Origin: Gracilibacter sp. BRH_c7a
Lineage (GTDB): Bacteria; Bacillota; Desulfitobacteriia; Desulfitobacteriales; Syntrophobotulaceae
DNA: 43,470 bases
Direction: 5' to 3'
NCBI GenBank assembly: GCA_001516055.1
Contig: LOEZ01000028.1
Coordinates: forward strand, 1-43,470
The notes below the pieces were generated by a model. The model saw only the letters and a list, made by a program, of their open reading frames with translations, made no database searches and was not told the origin of the DNA. Position numbers and translations under genes: made by a program. How positions within the stretch are numbered: position 1 is the first letter of the stretch; every line of letters begins with the position of its first letter. This document shows positions 18,398 to 26,916 of this stretch, one piece after another.

Positions 18398-19237
18398 ATG
18401 CTATTTCCGGAAATCAGATCTTTAAATAGAAGAAACGGCTTAGGGTCGTTACTTCAAAAACCAGGTAATAAAAACCTAGAAAGTCTAATAGCTATAGCCG
18501 GCTACGCCCATGATCCAAACCAAGACATTTTTTATTCTACTATGGATTCCTGGCAAAGAGATGTTGGTTTTTGTCACCTATATGACGAAGCAGCATCACC
18601 TTTAAGTATGATAATAGATTGCGAACCGGTCTACTTTGAATATGATGGAGAAAAATGGCTAATAGAATTCTGGAAAGGCCAGTATGGTATGGTAACAGGT
18701 GGTGAGATTGGCGTATATACAGGAGGAATAGATGTAAAAATCCTAGGTATCTATAATGATACTTTTTATAACTGTGCCAGCGAAGACAATCTGCTAGAAA
18801 TGTCATATACTTTAAAAAAGAATGGCAGTATTCTCTTTGCCCGAGAAGGAACACATTGGTGGTTGACTGGTTTTAAGCTAGGAGAATTTTCCGAGCCTTC
18901 AGAATTATCGATGGATATTAGCATAACCTTAAAAGATGAGATAATGCGGGACGCATTTCTGGGTGGCTTTCGTAGTGCAGGATACTCTGATAATGAATAT
19001 ACAGTTGTCGGTAATACAGTTAATTTTACTTTTGACATTCCTCGCACACAGCAACCAAGGACGCGAACAAAGGTTACGGATTGGATGATCCAAAGAAAAA
19101 ATGAATTATTATGTAATATTTATCAAAGTAATATATATCCAAGGAAAAATTACCAATTATCCGGGAAATTAGTCGTGCCTATAATTTTGAGTCTGATTAC
19201 CCTCTTCAGTTTAGCCACTATAAAAGAAGCAATTTGA
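18398..19237 (+). CDS. DUF4474 domain protein
   Basis: The protein has about 279 residues. The central region has the DUF4474 pattern: AGYAHDPNQDIFYSTMDSWQR, then FCHLYDEAASPLSMIIDCEPVYFEYDG, then LIEFWKGQYGMVTGGEIGVY (about residues 28-113). A hydrophobic C-terminal segment (about 258-275) may anchor it in the membrane with the domain in the cytoplasm; there is no signal peptide. ATG 18398 follows GGAGGAGG at ten bases. The family is found in clostridia and has no known function. It stands alone, with a hairpin before and a terminator after. Confidence 0.8.
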   Translation: MLFPEIRSLNRRNGLGSLLQKPGNKNLESLIAIAGYAHDPNQDIFYSTMDSWQRDVGFCHLYDEAASPLSMIIDCEPVYFEYDGEKWLIEFWKGQYGMVTGGEIGVYTGGIDVKILGIYNDTFYNCASEDNLLEMSYTLKKNGSILFAREGTHWWLTGFKLGEFSEPSELSMDISITLKDEIMRDAFLGGFRSAGYSDNEYTVVGNTVNFTFDIPRTQQPRTRTKVTDWMIQRKNELLCNIYQSNIYPRKNYQLSGKLVVPIILSLITLFSLATIKEAI

Positions 19238-19307
19238 TTTTTTCCGGCATATTGGAAACTAGACTTTTATGTAATTGTAAAACCTGAATCAAATCAAAAT
19301 TAATGTT

Positions 19308-19354
19308 AGAAGACCGTGCCCCTCATGCGCAAGCAACAGAAGGTACGGTCTTCT
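19308..19354. terminator. Bidirectional terminator between convergent genes
   Basis: AGAAGACCGT pairs with ACGGTCTTCT, with the pair extended imperfectly by GTT/AAC outside and GCC/GGT inside. It sits between the stop codons of the DUF4474 gene and the convergent DUF6765-like gene. Confidence 0.75.
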
Positions 19355-19367
19355 TAACATTTGTTTA

Positions 19368-20486
19368 TTAGTCAGGAAAACACAATTGATATTTGATACA
19401 GTATCCAAAGAATTTTTGCTTATACCATTTAACAGCTAAATAAAATTGATACCAGCAAGAATCCAGAAAATCTTCTGCTAGTTGTACTCCTTCAACTTTC
19501 CAATTATAAAAAAGAAGCGGGTCAAAATTAACAAACGCTTGTTCCAACCATTTATTCTCATCATAAACGATTAAATCCAGCTCATATATCCTAAATAAGT
19601 TTTGTTCAATCAAAAGTGCTTTCCATTTCTCTTCTCTTGTTTTATCTGTCTTCTCTAATAAGAGGGTTTCTATAAACATATCGAATCTTTCGAACTCCTG
19701 ATTATTACTATCAGCATATTTACCATGCTTTAGCAGATACATCTTCAAATATTTTTCAATTCCGCGAAAAGCTCGTTTAAACCTGACTTTGTTATTAACA
19801 TCTACCTCCTTATAACAACCACTAGAATCCTCAGACTCATCATATTCGTACGACCATTCCAGATAAGGAATGTCCGGAAAATCCATTGCTTGTCCATGTC
19901 CGTAAGCTGGCACAATACGATTTAATAAACTTTCATCTTCATATTGACTAAAATACTCAAATAAATAGACAATACTGTCCACTAGCCCTAAGTAACCTTC
20001 AGTTTTTGCTTTACAATTTTTTATATAATTTATTTTATCTATAAACCCACCAAAACCCTGATGAGAGAATGTATCTGCATAAGCATGAAGGACAATACCG
20101 AGCTTAATTAAATCATCCTCTAATAATACATCGTTTAATATATCTAAAATTAGCGGAGATTCTTCCTTACACCGAAGCTTTTGGGTAGGATTGTTACCCC
20201 CACATCCTGGCACAAAATGAAAAGCACATGTATTTTTTTCCATTTCCTTACAATTCAATGCCTTTAGCCAAAAATAAGTGTGACAAGTAGCCATATCAGT
20301 AAAGGCAGGCTGATTATCAACAATATTATATTCAATCTCAGCCTTAGGGTTATCTATAAACATCAAATTAATCTTAGCATCATCAACAAATTGTGAAGCA
20401 TAAGCAATCAAATAAGCACTTTCTTTATTAAAACCACATGCCCGACATAAAGCTAATGTAGCGTAATAATGAGCATCTCTTTTCAA
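19368..20486 (-). CDS. DUF6765-like protein, putative zinc-dependent hydrolase fold
   Basis: The 372-residue protein begins with KRDAHYYATLALCRACGF and contains HAYADTFSHQGFGG (about residues 134-147). The HxxxDxxxH arrangement together with His6 and an Asp-Asp at 35-36 resembles the metal site of the phospholipase C/S1-P1 nuclease fold. This supports a metal-binding hydrolase-like protein, but activity is not shown. No signal peptide is visible. The start is TTG 20486 after GGAGGAA. It stands alone, convergent with the DUF4474 gene. I place it in the DUF6765 family from memory of its motifs, with moderate certainty. Confidence 0.7.
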   Translation of the reverse strand: MKRDAHYYATLALCRACGFNKESAYLIAYASQFVDDAKINLMFIDNPKAEIEYNIVDNQPAFTDMATCHTYFWLKALNCKEMEKNTCAFHFVPGCGGNNPTQKLRCKEESPLILDILNDVLLEDDLIKLGIVLHAYADTFSHQGFGGFIDKINYIKNCKAKTEGYLGLVDSIVYLFEYFSQYEDESLLNRIVPAYGHGQAMDFPDIPYLEWSYEYDESEDSSGCYKEVDVNNKVRFKRAFRGIEKYLKMYLLKHGKYADSNNQEFERFDMFIETLLLEKTDKTREEKWKALLIEQNLFRIYELDLIVYDENKWLEQAFVNFDPLLFYNWKVEGVQLAEDFLDSCWYQFYLAVKWYKQKFFGYCIKYQLCFPD

Positions 20487-20541
20487 AGTTATTCCTCCAT
20501 TTCTTTAACCCAGTCAGGGGTTATTCAGGAGGTTTTTGTTT

Positions 20542-20730
20542 CCATATATTCCCGAAAGCATCGCCAATAAATGAGGAATATCTTCTAGCATCCTGCCACA
20601 TCCTACTTTGAAAATCAATCTAGTTCAGGATATGGTACAAACAGGTGAACTGTTACAAATTACCAATCCGTTCTCTTTGCATCATGCCTATTGTGTATGG
20701 CTATGGCAAAACAACATCTATCCAGGATAG
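20542..20730 (+). pseudogene. Possible C-terminal remnant of a LysR-type regulator
   Basis: One plus-strand frame reads through about 52 codons after an in-frame TGA at 20572. Its pattern I-L-P-H...L-V-Q-D-M-V-Q-T-G-E-L-L-Q-I resembles the end of the LysR effector-binding domain (xLPxxLVxDxLxxGxLVxL), followed by an aromatic-rich tail. There is no start codon with a ribosome site and no DNA-binding domain. The end overlaps the last codons of the cyclo-ligase gene on the other strand, where ATCTATCC-A-GGATAGAT is palindromic. It may be a decayed gene end, or chance. Confidence 0.35.
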
Positions 20731-21287
20731 ATTACACCATTTTCTGTGATGAGAATATCCATCTTGAAATCATACTCATCAGTTGGGATCCTGTCTACTA
20801 GCTGGCATGTAAAGCACAGTCCTGCCGCTAACACACCTTCTTTTAACTGAGGAAGAAAGCGATCATAGTATCCTCTGCCGTAACCTAACCTATTTCCCTG
20901 ATAATCAAAAGCTAATCCGGGGACCATCACCAAATCAATCTCCAGTGGTGGAAGAGGGCGTAGTCTGTCCTTCCTCGGTTCTAAGATTCCCCATGTGCCA
21001 GCATGAATATCTTGGTCTAAATTGTTAATTAGACAAGGAATTAGATTATCATTATTACATAAGGGAACAACCAAACGTTTCCCCCTATTTAGTATTTCTG
21101 CTGCTAATTCTCTTGTTTCTACCTCACCCCGGAAATCTAGATATGCCATAATCGTACTTGCATATTCGAACTCCGACAAAGCTAAGATATTCTTTAAAAT
21201 CGATTTATTCTTCTCCCTGCGTTGACTTTCATCCAAGGCACTTCTCTTTGTAAGAGCAACTCTTCTTAATTCACCTTTTTCATTCAT
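20718..21287 (-). CDS. 5-formyltetrahydrofolate cyclo-ligase
   Basis: The protein has about 189 residues and matches the MTHFS/YgfA family. It has the N-terminal basic helix LRRVALTKRSAL, the MAYLDFRGEVET segment near 48-59, and the ATP/folate-binding motif RLGYGRGYYDRFL near residue 135. It converts 5-formyl-THF to 5,10-methenyl-THF with ATP, supporting one-carbon metabolism. I chose ATG 21287 with AGGAGG nine bases upstream; a TTG three codons earlier lies too close to that site. It follows the LysO-type exporter gene at a 34-base gap in the same direction. Confidence 0.93.
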   Translation of the reverse strand: MNEKGELRRVALTKRSALDESQRREKNKSILKNILALSEFEYASTIMAYLDFRGEVETRELAAEILNRGKRLVVPLCNNDNLIPCLINNLDQDIHAGTWGILEPRKDRLRPLPPLEIDLVMVPGLAFDYQGNRLGYGRGYYDRFLPQLKEGVLAAGLCFTCQLVDRIPTDEYDFKMDILITENGVIYPG

Positions 21288-21321
21288 CTGAAACAACCTC
21301 CTTTGTTCAAAAAAGGATATA

Positions 21322-22245
21322 TTAGCTTAACAATAAAGGAACTAGAATTGGGACAAGTGAAGAAAGTACAAATCCATTGATGAAAGCAATTATTGCAATT
21401 CCCGGAGGGCCCAATGCTGCGATTATAGGTAATGTTGTATCCATGGTGGTTGCCCCTCCTGGAGCAATCAAGGTAAGCTTACCTACCCTTCCAACCAGAA
21501 ATGGTGTAATAACAATAGTAAGGATCTCTCTAATTACGTTACTGAGAAAAGAAATGGTGCCAAGAGCCACCGAGTGTATCTCTGAGATAAGCACTCCCGA
21601 AAGACTGTACCAACCGAAACCAGCCCCAACGGCACCTCCCTCCCAAACTGTCCAACCCAAAAACTTTCCAACAAGCATCCCCGCAATCACACTGCCCAGA
21701 CTAACGCCGAGAGGAACAAGAAAAACAAAGCGACCAAGTTGCATGAACTGTTTCCAAATTTGTTTATTATGTCCTAAATCGATACCAATAGCAAAGAGAG
21801 TAAAATAAAGTGCCCCATTCGTAAGAGATGGGAGTATATCATTTACCCAAGTCGGAATGAATACTAGCCCTAGGGCAATACCTAGGAAGAAAGCTCCAAT
21901 TATTTTAAACGTCATCCTGTAAGGATTTGGATGAGAGTCCGTCATGACTTCCATTTGTTCTTCGGAAACAATAACAAGTTCTGAAGCAAATAATTTCTCA
22001 AGAAAAGCCACAAACCCTAAACTAAAAAAAATGGTTATAAAGGCAAATAGGAATGCTTGCAGACCATACATCCCAAGATTATTCATGGTTTGTTTATCAA
22101 GGCCAATCTTAAGTCCCATCGTAATAAGTAGGATCATGATAGCGATCGTAATAATTCTCCCACTATTAGCTATAATTTTCTCTGGTAAGAGCTTTTTCCA
22201 CCCTAAAAACACTCCAAATCCGATACATCCTAATAAAGCTGCCAA
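21322..22245 (-). CDS. LysO family transporter (DUF340), putative lysine exporter
   Basis: The 307-residue protein is very hydrophobic, with about eight predicted membrane spans. It carries the DUF340/LysO motifs: GLKIGLDKQTMNNLG, the acidic-residue region FAIGIDLGHNK, and GAGFGWYSLSGVLISE with LSNVIREILTI. The E. coli member LysO exports lysine and its toxic analogue. The start is TTG 22245 with GAGAGG upstream. It is co-directional with the cyclo-ligase gene. No lysine riboswitch is visible upstream; instead the leader region holds DnaA-box-like sequences. Confidence 0.88.
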   Translation of the reverse strand: MAALLGCIGFGVFLGWKKLLPEKIIANSGRIITIAIMILLITMGLKIGLDKQTMNNLGMYGLQAFLFAFITIFFSLGFVAFLEKLFASELVIVSEEQMEVMTDSHPNPYRMTFKIIGAFFLGIALGLVFIPTWVNDILPSLTNGALYFTLFAIGIDLGHNKQIWKQFMQLGRFVFLVPLGVSLGSVIAGMLVGKFLGWTVWEGGAVGAGFGWYSLSGVLISEIHSVALGTISFLSNVIREILTIVITPFLVGRVGKLTLIAPGGATTMDTTLPIIAALGPPGIAIIAFINGFVLSSLVPILVPLLLS

Positions 22246-22396
22246 TTCTCTTTACCTCTCTCATAAAGCTAGTACATTAAGACAAAATCTGAATACTACA
22301 ATTTTCCGCAATCTTTTTAATTTATAAGATATATTTCGATTCAATAACAAAAATTCCTTAAGATTTGTTCACAATAACCATTCATTCACTATTATT

Positions 22397-22493
22397 TTAT
22401 CCCCAAGCCCAAAGATGAATTTTAACGTTTTTTACTCCCTTTATCCACAATATCCACAGCCTCTGTGGATAACTTATTGCTTTCTTATCAACA
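22397..22493. promoter_or_regulatory. Cluster of five DnaA-box-like sequences
   Basis: The gap 22246-22602 has no gene. It contains TTATCCCCA (22397), TTATCCACA (22441, exact consensus), ATATCCACA (22450), TGTGGATAA (22464, exact consensus, reverse) and TTATCAACA (22485). The sites at 22452-22470 also form a hairpin ATCCACAG-CCT-CTGTGGAT. AT-rich sequence follows to 22590. DnaA could bind here for regulation, titration or replication. dnaA and dnaN are not in the window. Confidence 0.6.
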
Positions 22494-22602
22494 ACTTAAC
22501 CACGCTCCCAAATAATTATTTTCTTAATTTTTTGTCGATAAGTTTTGTTATTGATAAAGATTTAGTTTCCCCTAATATCATTTGAGTAAATGAAACAAGA
22601 TA

Positions 22603-23622
22603 TCAGAGACTTAAGCCGGGAACAGCATTTAGTTTCCAAGATGCCTTATTCTCAGCCAAAAAGTGATAATATCCAGCCATGGCTATCATGGCTCCATTAT
22701 CTGTACAAAAAACAGGCGAAGGATAGATAAACCTTATCTTACGTTCTTCAAGTGCTGGGCTTAAGGCTTCCCTCAGAACGCTATTAGCAGCCACACCTCC
22801 CGCTAAAGCGAAGGTCTTAACAGATATCTGGTCTAAAGCCTTCAAAGATTTTCGGATAAGGACATCTACTACAGCCATCTGAAAAGAGGCTGCCAGATCG
22901 TTTATGTTTATTTTTTCTTCTTTCATGCGGGCTGTATTTAAAGTGTTAAGTACAGAAGATTTTAAACCGCTGAAACTAAAATCGAAACTTCCAGGTTCTA
23001 ACATTGCCCTAGGGAAATCATAGGCTTGAGGATTTCCAATAACAGCTGCTTTTTGGATATAGGGTCCTCCCGGATAACCAAGACCGAGAGTACGAGCAAC
23101 CTTATCAAAAGCCTCGCCTGCTGCATCATCTCGGGTTCTTCCTAAAACCTCATAATCCAGGTGATGCTTAAATAGTATGAGATTGGTATGCCCACCTGAG
23201 GCTAAGAGAGCAAGTAATGGAAAGTCTATATCTTGGTGTTCAAGAAAGTTGGCATAAACATGTCCCTCGAGATGATTAACTGCTATTAAAGGAATTCCTG
23301 CAGCATATGCCATAGCTTTAGCTCCAGCTACCCCTACAAGGAGAGACCCGACAAGACCGGGACCATAAGTAACAGCTATCGCAGAAAGATCCTGGAAGCC
23401 TAAGTTCGCTGCCTCAAGGGCTTGATCAACAACTTTCCCGATATGCACACAATGCTCCCTGGAAGCAATCTCAGGAACTACTCCACCATATTTTTGATGG
23501 GTTTCTATCTGGGAAGAGATAATATGACTTTTTAATTCTTGACCATTGATGAGAACCGCTGCCGACGTTTCATCACAGCTGGTCTCAATACCTAAGATTG
23601 AAATTCTTTTACTATGATTCAA
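22603..23622 (-). CDS. tsaD: tRNA N6-adenosine threonylcarbamoyltransferase
   Basis: The 339-residue protein is TsaD (Gcp/YgjD/Kae1 family). It has GIETSCDETS near the N-terminus, the metal-binding HLEGH (His117 and His121), ALLASGGHTNL near 137-147, and CTDNGAMIA near the C-terminus with the third metal ligand aspartate. It transfers threonylcarbamoyl to A37 of ANN-decoding tRNAs (t6A), working with TsaB and TsaE, both encoded upstream. The start is TTG 23622 after GGAGGAA. The order tsaE-tsaB-rimI-tsaD is a typical arrangement in Firmicutes. Confidence 0.98.
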   Translation of the reverse strand: MNHSKRISILGIETSCDETSAAVLINGQELKSHIISSQIETHQKYGGVVPEIASREHCVHIGKVVDQALEAANLGFQDLSAIAVTYGPGLVGSLLVGVAGAKAMAYAAGIPLIAVNHLEGHVYANFLEHQDIDFPLLALLASGGHTNLILFKHHLDYEVLGRTRDDAAGEAFDKVARTLGLGYPGGPYIQKAAVIGNPQAYDFPRAMLEPGSFDFSFSGLKSSVLNTLNTARMKEEKININDLAASFQMAVVDVLIRKSLKALDQISVKTFALAGGVAANSVLREALSPALEERKIRFIYPSPVFCTDNGAMIAMAGYYHFLAENKASWKLNAVPGLSL

Positions 23623-23651
23623 AGCTTATTCCTCCATTGAGGCGTTCAGAA

Positions 23652-24161
23652 TTATAAACTTGCCCACATGATTAAAGCATCTTCCTGGTTATCTGAATAG
23701 TATCTCTTTCTTACCCCGGCAACGTGAAAACCTAACTTAGCATATAGATTCTGAGCTGTTTCATTCGTTACCCTTACCTCAAGAGTCAAGCGTCGGACAC
23801 CGGAAGAAAGCATTTTATTCATAACGGCACGCATCAAGTATTCTCCCCATCCTTGACCACGACATCCAGGCCAGATGGCAATATTGGTGATATGGGCTTC
23901 ACCCATAACTATCCAAAGACCCATATATCCAATAACCCTATTATTAATTTCCAAACAGAAATACCGGGACAGATAATTATCTTTAAGTTCAGATTCAAAA
24001 GATTCTGCCTTCCAAGGTGTCGCAAAAGATACTTCTTCAATCGTTAGGATGGTCGGAATATCTTCTAAGGCCATAGCACGGATTACTGGTGTCTTTGATA
24101 TTTTTTCCTTATTGGAAACCTCTCCAGTATTATTATCTTGTAAATGCACTTTATTTTGCAT
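23652..24161 (-). CDS. rimI: Ribosomal-protein-alanine N-acetyltransferase
   Basis: The 169-residue GNAT acetyltransferase has the acetyl-CoA loop CRGQGWGEYLM (about 99-109), EVSFATPW near the N-terminus of the fold, and the C-terminal NLYAKLGFHVAGVRKRYY typical of RimI. RimI acetylates the N-terminal alanine of ribosomal protein S18. It lies between tsaB and tsaD, the usual RimI neighbourhood. An extra, polar stretch of about 25 residues precedes the GNAT fold; the ATG at 24161 has GGAG six bases upstream, so this extension is probably real. Confidence 0.93.
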   Translation of the reverse strand: MQNKVHLQDNNTGEVSNKEKISKTPVIRAMALEDIPTILTIEEVSFATPWKAESFESELKDNYLSRYFCLEINNRVIGYMGLWIVMGEAHITNIAIWPGCRGQGWGEYLMRAVMNKMLSSGVRRLTLEVRVTNETAQNLYAKLGFHVAGVRKRYYSDNQEDALIMWASL

Positions 24162-24215
24162 TACCTTCTCCTCAACGGCTTTTTTTGCATCTTATGCAGG
24201 ATATCCTTGTCTTGG

Positions 24216-24926
24216 TTAATTTACCACGTTTTTCTTTTTAAAATTAACTTCAGCTTCTGATAACCTTAGATAACAGGGTTCTACAACCTTGTAATTATCG
24301 GTAGTTATATCTTTATTATTCCATTTCTCCCAAGCCTCATAAGCTGCGTAAGCTCCTCTTGGCAGATATTGATATTCCAAAGGTATAATAGCCTTCTCAC
24401 CTAAAGTTTTTTGAAGGTATTCTTTCGCACCTGGAACCGCATCGCCAACAAAAATAAATTCCTTATCCAGCTTGGTTAGTTCAATCATGAGATCTTCTGG
24501 ACTTGCAGCTTTAGGGGGTTCCAGACATTCTCTGTTATCCTTCCAGCTATAGCGCGCTGAATACCACTCATTCTTTCTGGCATCAAGGATTACAACGGTA
24601 TCTTCTTTCCTTCCCCACCCTGCCCATGACAAAGTATCCAGGGAACCTATCCCAATCATAGGTATTTTAAGAACTTGACTCAGACCTTGGGCCGTTGAAA
24701 TCCCGATACGTATCCCTGTGAAAGATCCGGGACCATTAACCACTCCAATAAAATCCAAGTCTTTCAATTCCCAATCCGCAGCTATCAGAAGCTGCTCGAG
24801 CATAGGTATAAGCCTTTCCGAATGAGTCTTACGGGTATGAAGAAAGCCCTCACTGATTAGTTTCCCTTCCTCACCTAAGGAAAGTGCCGTAATTTTTGTG
24901 GTAGTATCTATAGTTAGGTATTTCAT
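24216..24926 (-). CDS. tsaB: tRNA threonylcarbamoyladenosine biosynthesis protein TsaB
   Basis: The protein has about 236 residues and starts with the TsaB signature MKYLTIDTTTK. It also has GPGSFTGIRIG (near residue 67-77), the family hallmark. It is an inactive ASKHA-fold partner of TsaD, needed for the t6A modification. I chose ATG 24926 because the family begins here, but its GAGG lies only three bases away. A GTG at 24935 is an alternative that adds three residues. The gene is about 90 bases downstream of tsaE and belongs to the same operon. Confidence 0.93.
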   Translation of the reverse strand: MKYLTIDTTTKITALSLGEEGKLISEGFLHTRKTHSERLIPMLEQLLIAADWELKDLDFIGVVNGPGSFTGIRIGISTAQGLSQVLKIPMIGIGSLDTLSWAGWGRKEDTVVILDARKNEWYSARYSWKDNRECLEPPKAASPEDLMIELTKLDKEFIFVGDAVPGAKEYLQKTLGEKAIIPLEYQYLPRGAYAAYEAWEKWNNKDITTDNYKVVEPCYLRLSEAEVNFKKKNVVN

Positions 24927-25016
24927 AAGCCTCACAACTTCTTATATATTCGAGTATTACCCATTGACTATAATGCTCAAATATATCAGTATACTTATCA
25001 ATTCATTGTACCAGAT

Positions 25017-25493
25017 TTAAGTATTATTTGCAGATTCCATTAAGTCACTCAATACCATTTGACCAAAAGATTTTAAGGAGATCTCCCTTGGGAGATCCCC
25101 ACTGCCAACAATGTTAATTTCTAATATATCAGCCGGAATACTATCGGCTATTAGCTCGGGCCATTCCATTAGACAAACGCAGTCCTCCTGAAAATAGTCA
25201 AAAACACCAATAGTCTCAGCTTCCTCAGGATATTGTAATCTATACAGATCCATATGGATAAATTTAATGTCCTTTTTTAAATCTGAGGTATATTCTTGGA
25301 TAAGGGTAAAAGTAGGGCTAGTAATCTCTTCCGCTACCCCTATCCCCTTACCAAGTCCTTTTGCAAAGACAGTTTTTCCTGCTCCTAGTTCACCATAGAG
25401 ACAGATGACCTCTCCACCTTCAAGTTTCTGCCCTAGTCTCTCTCCTAGGATAAAGGTCTCTTCCGGACTTTTGGATATTATTATGCTTTCCAT
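25017..25493 (-). CDS. tsaE: tRNA threonylcarbamoyladenosine biosynthesis ATPase TsaE
   Basis: The protein has about 158 residues. It has the P-loop GELGAGKT near 38-45, SPTFTLIQEY near 63-72, and HMDLYRL near 86-92, all typical of TsaE (YjeE). TsaE hydrolyses ATP to drive turnover of the TsaB-TsaD complex. ATG 25493 has GGAG eight bases upstream; the GTG at 25502 would place that site inside the coding sequence. The start is within a few bases of the amidohydrolase stop at 25499, which implies tight coupling between the two. Confidence 0.95.
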   Translation of the reverse strand: MESIIISKSPEETFILGERLGQKLEGGEVICLYGELGAGKTVFAKGLGKGIGVAEEITSPTFTLIQEYTSDLKKDIKFIHMDLYRLQYPEEAETIGVFDYFQEDCVCLMEWPELIADSIPADILEINIVGSGDLPREISLKSFGQMVLSDLMESANNT

Positions 25494-25498
25494 CCATT

Positions 25499-26725
25499 TC
25501 ACTCCGGTTTAACTATTTTTCCGTTAATCATAACTACTTCAGGGTTAGACTCCAAACTGAGAGGATTTCCGTCCCAGATAACTAAATCAGCATCTTTACC
25601 TATCTCTATTGTCCCTATTCTTTCTGCTACTCCCAGAATCTGGGCGGGCCAAACAGTAATTGCTTTCAACGCATCTTCTTCTCTCATTCCATTGCGTACC
25701 GCCAAAGCCGCACACAGTGGTAGGTGTTCAATAGGGGTGACGGAATGGTCGGTCATGATTGCAACTTTGACACCCAGCCCGGCTAAAACACCAGGAGTCT
25801 TAAATGTTTTATCTTTCAGTTCAACTTTGGCTCGGTTCACTAGTGAAGGTCCTACAATCGCAGGATAATCGTACGTTTTAATAATATCCGCAATTTTATG
25901 GCCATCTGTACAGTGATCTAAAACAAGATCCACATCGAATTCCCGAGCTATCCTGATAGCTGTCATAATATCATCTGCTCTGTGAGCATGTGCTCTCAAG
26001 GGCATTTTTTTCTCTAGAACTAGGTTAATTGTTTCCATTCCCAAATCACGTTCGGGAGCTTTATCTGGATCTTTCTGGCCCAATTCCAGCTTTTCCTTGT
26101 AATTACGTGCATCTACCAATACTTGTCTAAGTAAAGCAGCTGTACCCATCCGCGTCATAGGCATCTTCTTCTGCTCACCATAGACAGTTTTAGGATTCTC
26201 TCCAAAAGCTACTTTCAATCCAGCGGGATCCCTGACTATCATATCTTCTACCACCCTACCGGCAGTTTTCAACACTACACCTGTCCCTCCAACCACGTTG
26301 GCACTTCCCGGACAGGAGAATACACAAGTAACACCTCCGAGGCGGGCATCTCTAAATCCCACATCTTCAGGATTAATACCATCTATCGCTCTCACCTCAG
26401 GTGTAAGAGGGTCAGTCATCTCATTGAGATCGTCTCCCTCATATTGATAAATCTCTTCACCTATACCTACATGACAGTGAGCATCAATAAACCCTGGAAG
26501 TACACTCTTTCCTTGTGTATCGATTACTCTAATCGGAATATTCTCTTCTAGTTGAAAAATATTCCTCAGATATATCTCATCTACTCCTGAACTCATTAGA
26601 GAGTGTTTAACTATCATTGATATCTTACTGCCATTAACCAATACACTTCCTGAAAATTCCCCTTCTTCAGACATTGGCCGAATTCGCCCATTCGCAATTA
26701 TTATCGCTGATTCTATTTCATTCAT
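25499..26725 (-). CDS. Amidohydrolase family protein
   Basis: The 408-residue protein is a metal-dependent amidohydrolase. It has PGFIDAHCHVG with the first HxH (His83, His85), later metal or catalytic histidines in RAHAHRADD and LDHCTDGH, and the aspartate in IMTDHSVTP. The N- and C-terminal beta strands end in GKDADLVIWDGNPL, the typical composite-domain closure. The family includes imidazolonepropionase-like and dipeptidase-like enzymes; the substrate is unknown. ATG 26725 has GAGG upstream. It lies directly before tsaE, in an operon with it, and after the GC-rich structured element. Confidence 0.92.
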   Translation of the reverse strand: MNEIESAIIIANGRIRPMSEEGEFSGSVLVNGSKISMIVKHSLMSSGVDEIYLRNIFQLEENIPIRVIDTQGKSVLPGFIDAHCHVGIGEEIYQYEGDDLNEMTDPLTPEVRAIDGINPEDVGFRDARLGGVTCVFSCPGSANVVGGTGVVLKTAGRVVEDMIVRDPAGLKVAFGENPKTVYGEQKKMPMTRMGTAALLRQVLVDARNYKEKLELGQKDPDKAPERDLGMETINLVLEKKMPLRAHAHRADDIMTAIRIAREFDVDLVLDHCTDGHKIADIIKTYDYPAIVGPSLVNRAKVELKDKTFKTPGVLAGLGVKVAIMTDHSVTPIEHLPLCAALAVRNGMREEDALKAITVWPAQILGVAERIGTIEIGKDADLVIWDGNPLSLESNPEVVMINGKIVKPE

Positions 26726-26756
26726 ATTTTTACTTCCTCTCTTTATAGTGTCATGA

Positions 26757-26910
26757 AACCGTACCGAAGTAAGAGCGGTAAGCAGAGCATTGAGGCGGAG
26801 CGCAGCTGTTTACCGCTCCTTGCCATCCATGGCACCGCGATATTAGTCCATCCGTGGACGTTGCAACATGAGGCAGCTATCTGCCGAATAGTGCTTACTG
26901 CGGTGCGGTT
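26757..26910. repeat. GC-rich multi-stem element of about 154 bases
   Basis: A closing stem pairs 26757-26773 with 26894-26910 (one mismatch, one G-T pair). Inside lie a 12-base-pair stem (26774-26785 with 26806-26817), and three small hairpins: TGCCA-TCCA-TGGCA (26821-26834), GTCCA-TCCG-TGGAC (26846-26859) and GGCAG-CTAT-CTGCC (26872-26885). The block is much richer in G+C than its surroundings. It fills the gap between tex and the amidohydrolase gene. It has no reading frame and no trailing T-run. It could be a mobile palindromic repeat or a structured RNA. Confidence 0.7.
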
Positions 26911-26916
26911 CTAACT

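Noticed and set aside
20709-20726. Palindrome ATCTATCC-A-GGATAGAT as a terminator of the cyclo-ligase gene.
   Set aside because: It has no T-run on either strand and overlaps the stop codon. The pairing is short.
21377-22327. Plus-strand open frames opposite the LysO-type gene.
   Set aside because: They are antisense to a clear membrane protein gene and have no ribosome site or recognisable motif.
26757-26910. Possible integron attC site, retron RNA or insertion sequence end.
   Set aside because: No integrase, reverse transcriptase or transposase gene lies nearby, and there is no clear target-site duplication. It is kept as an unclassified structured element.
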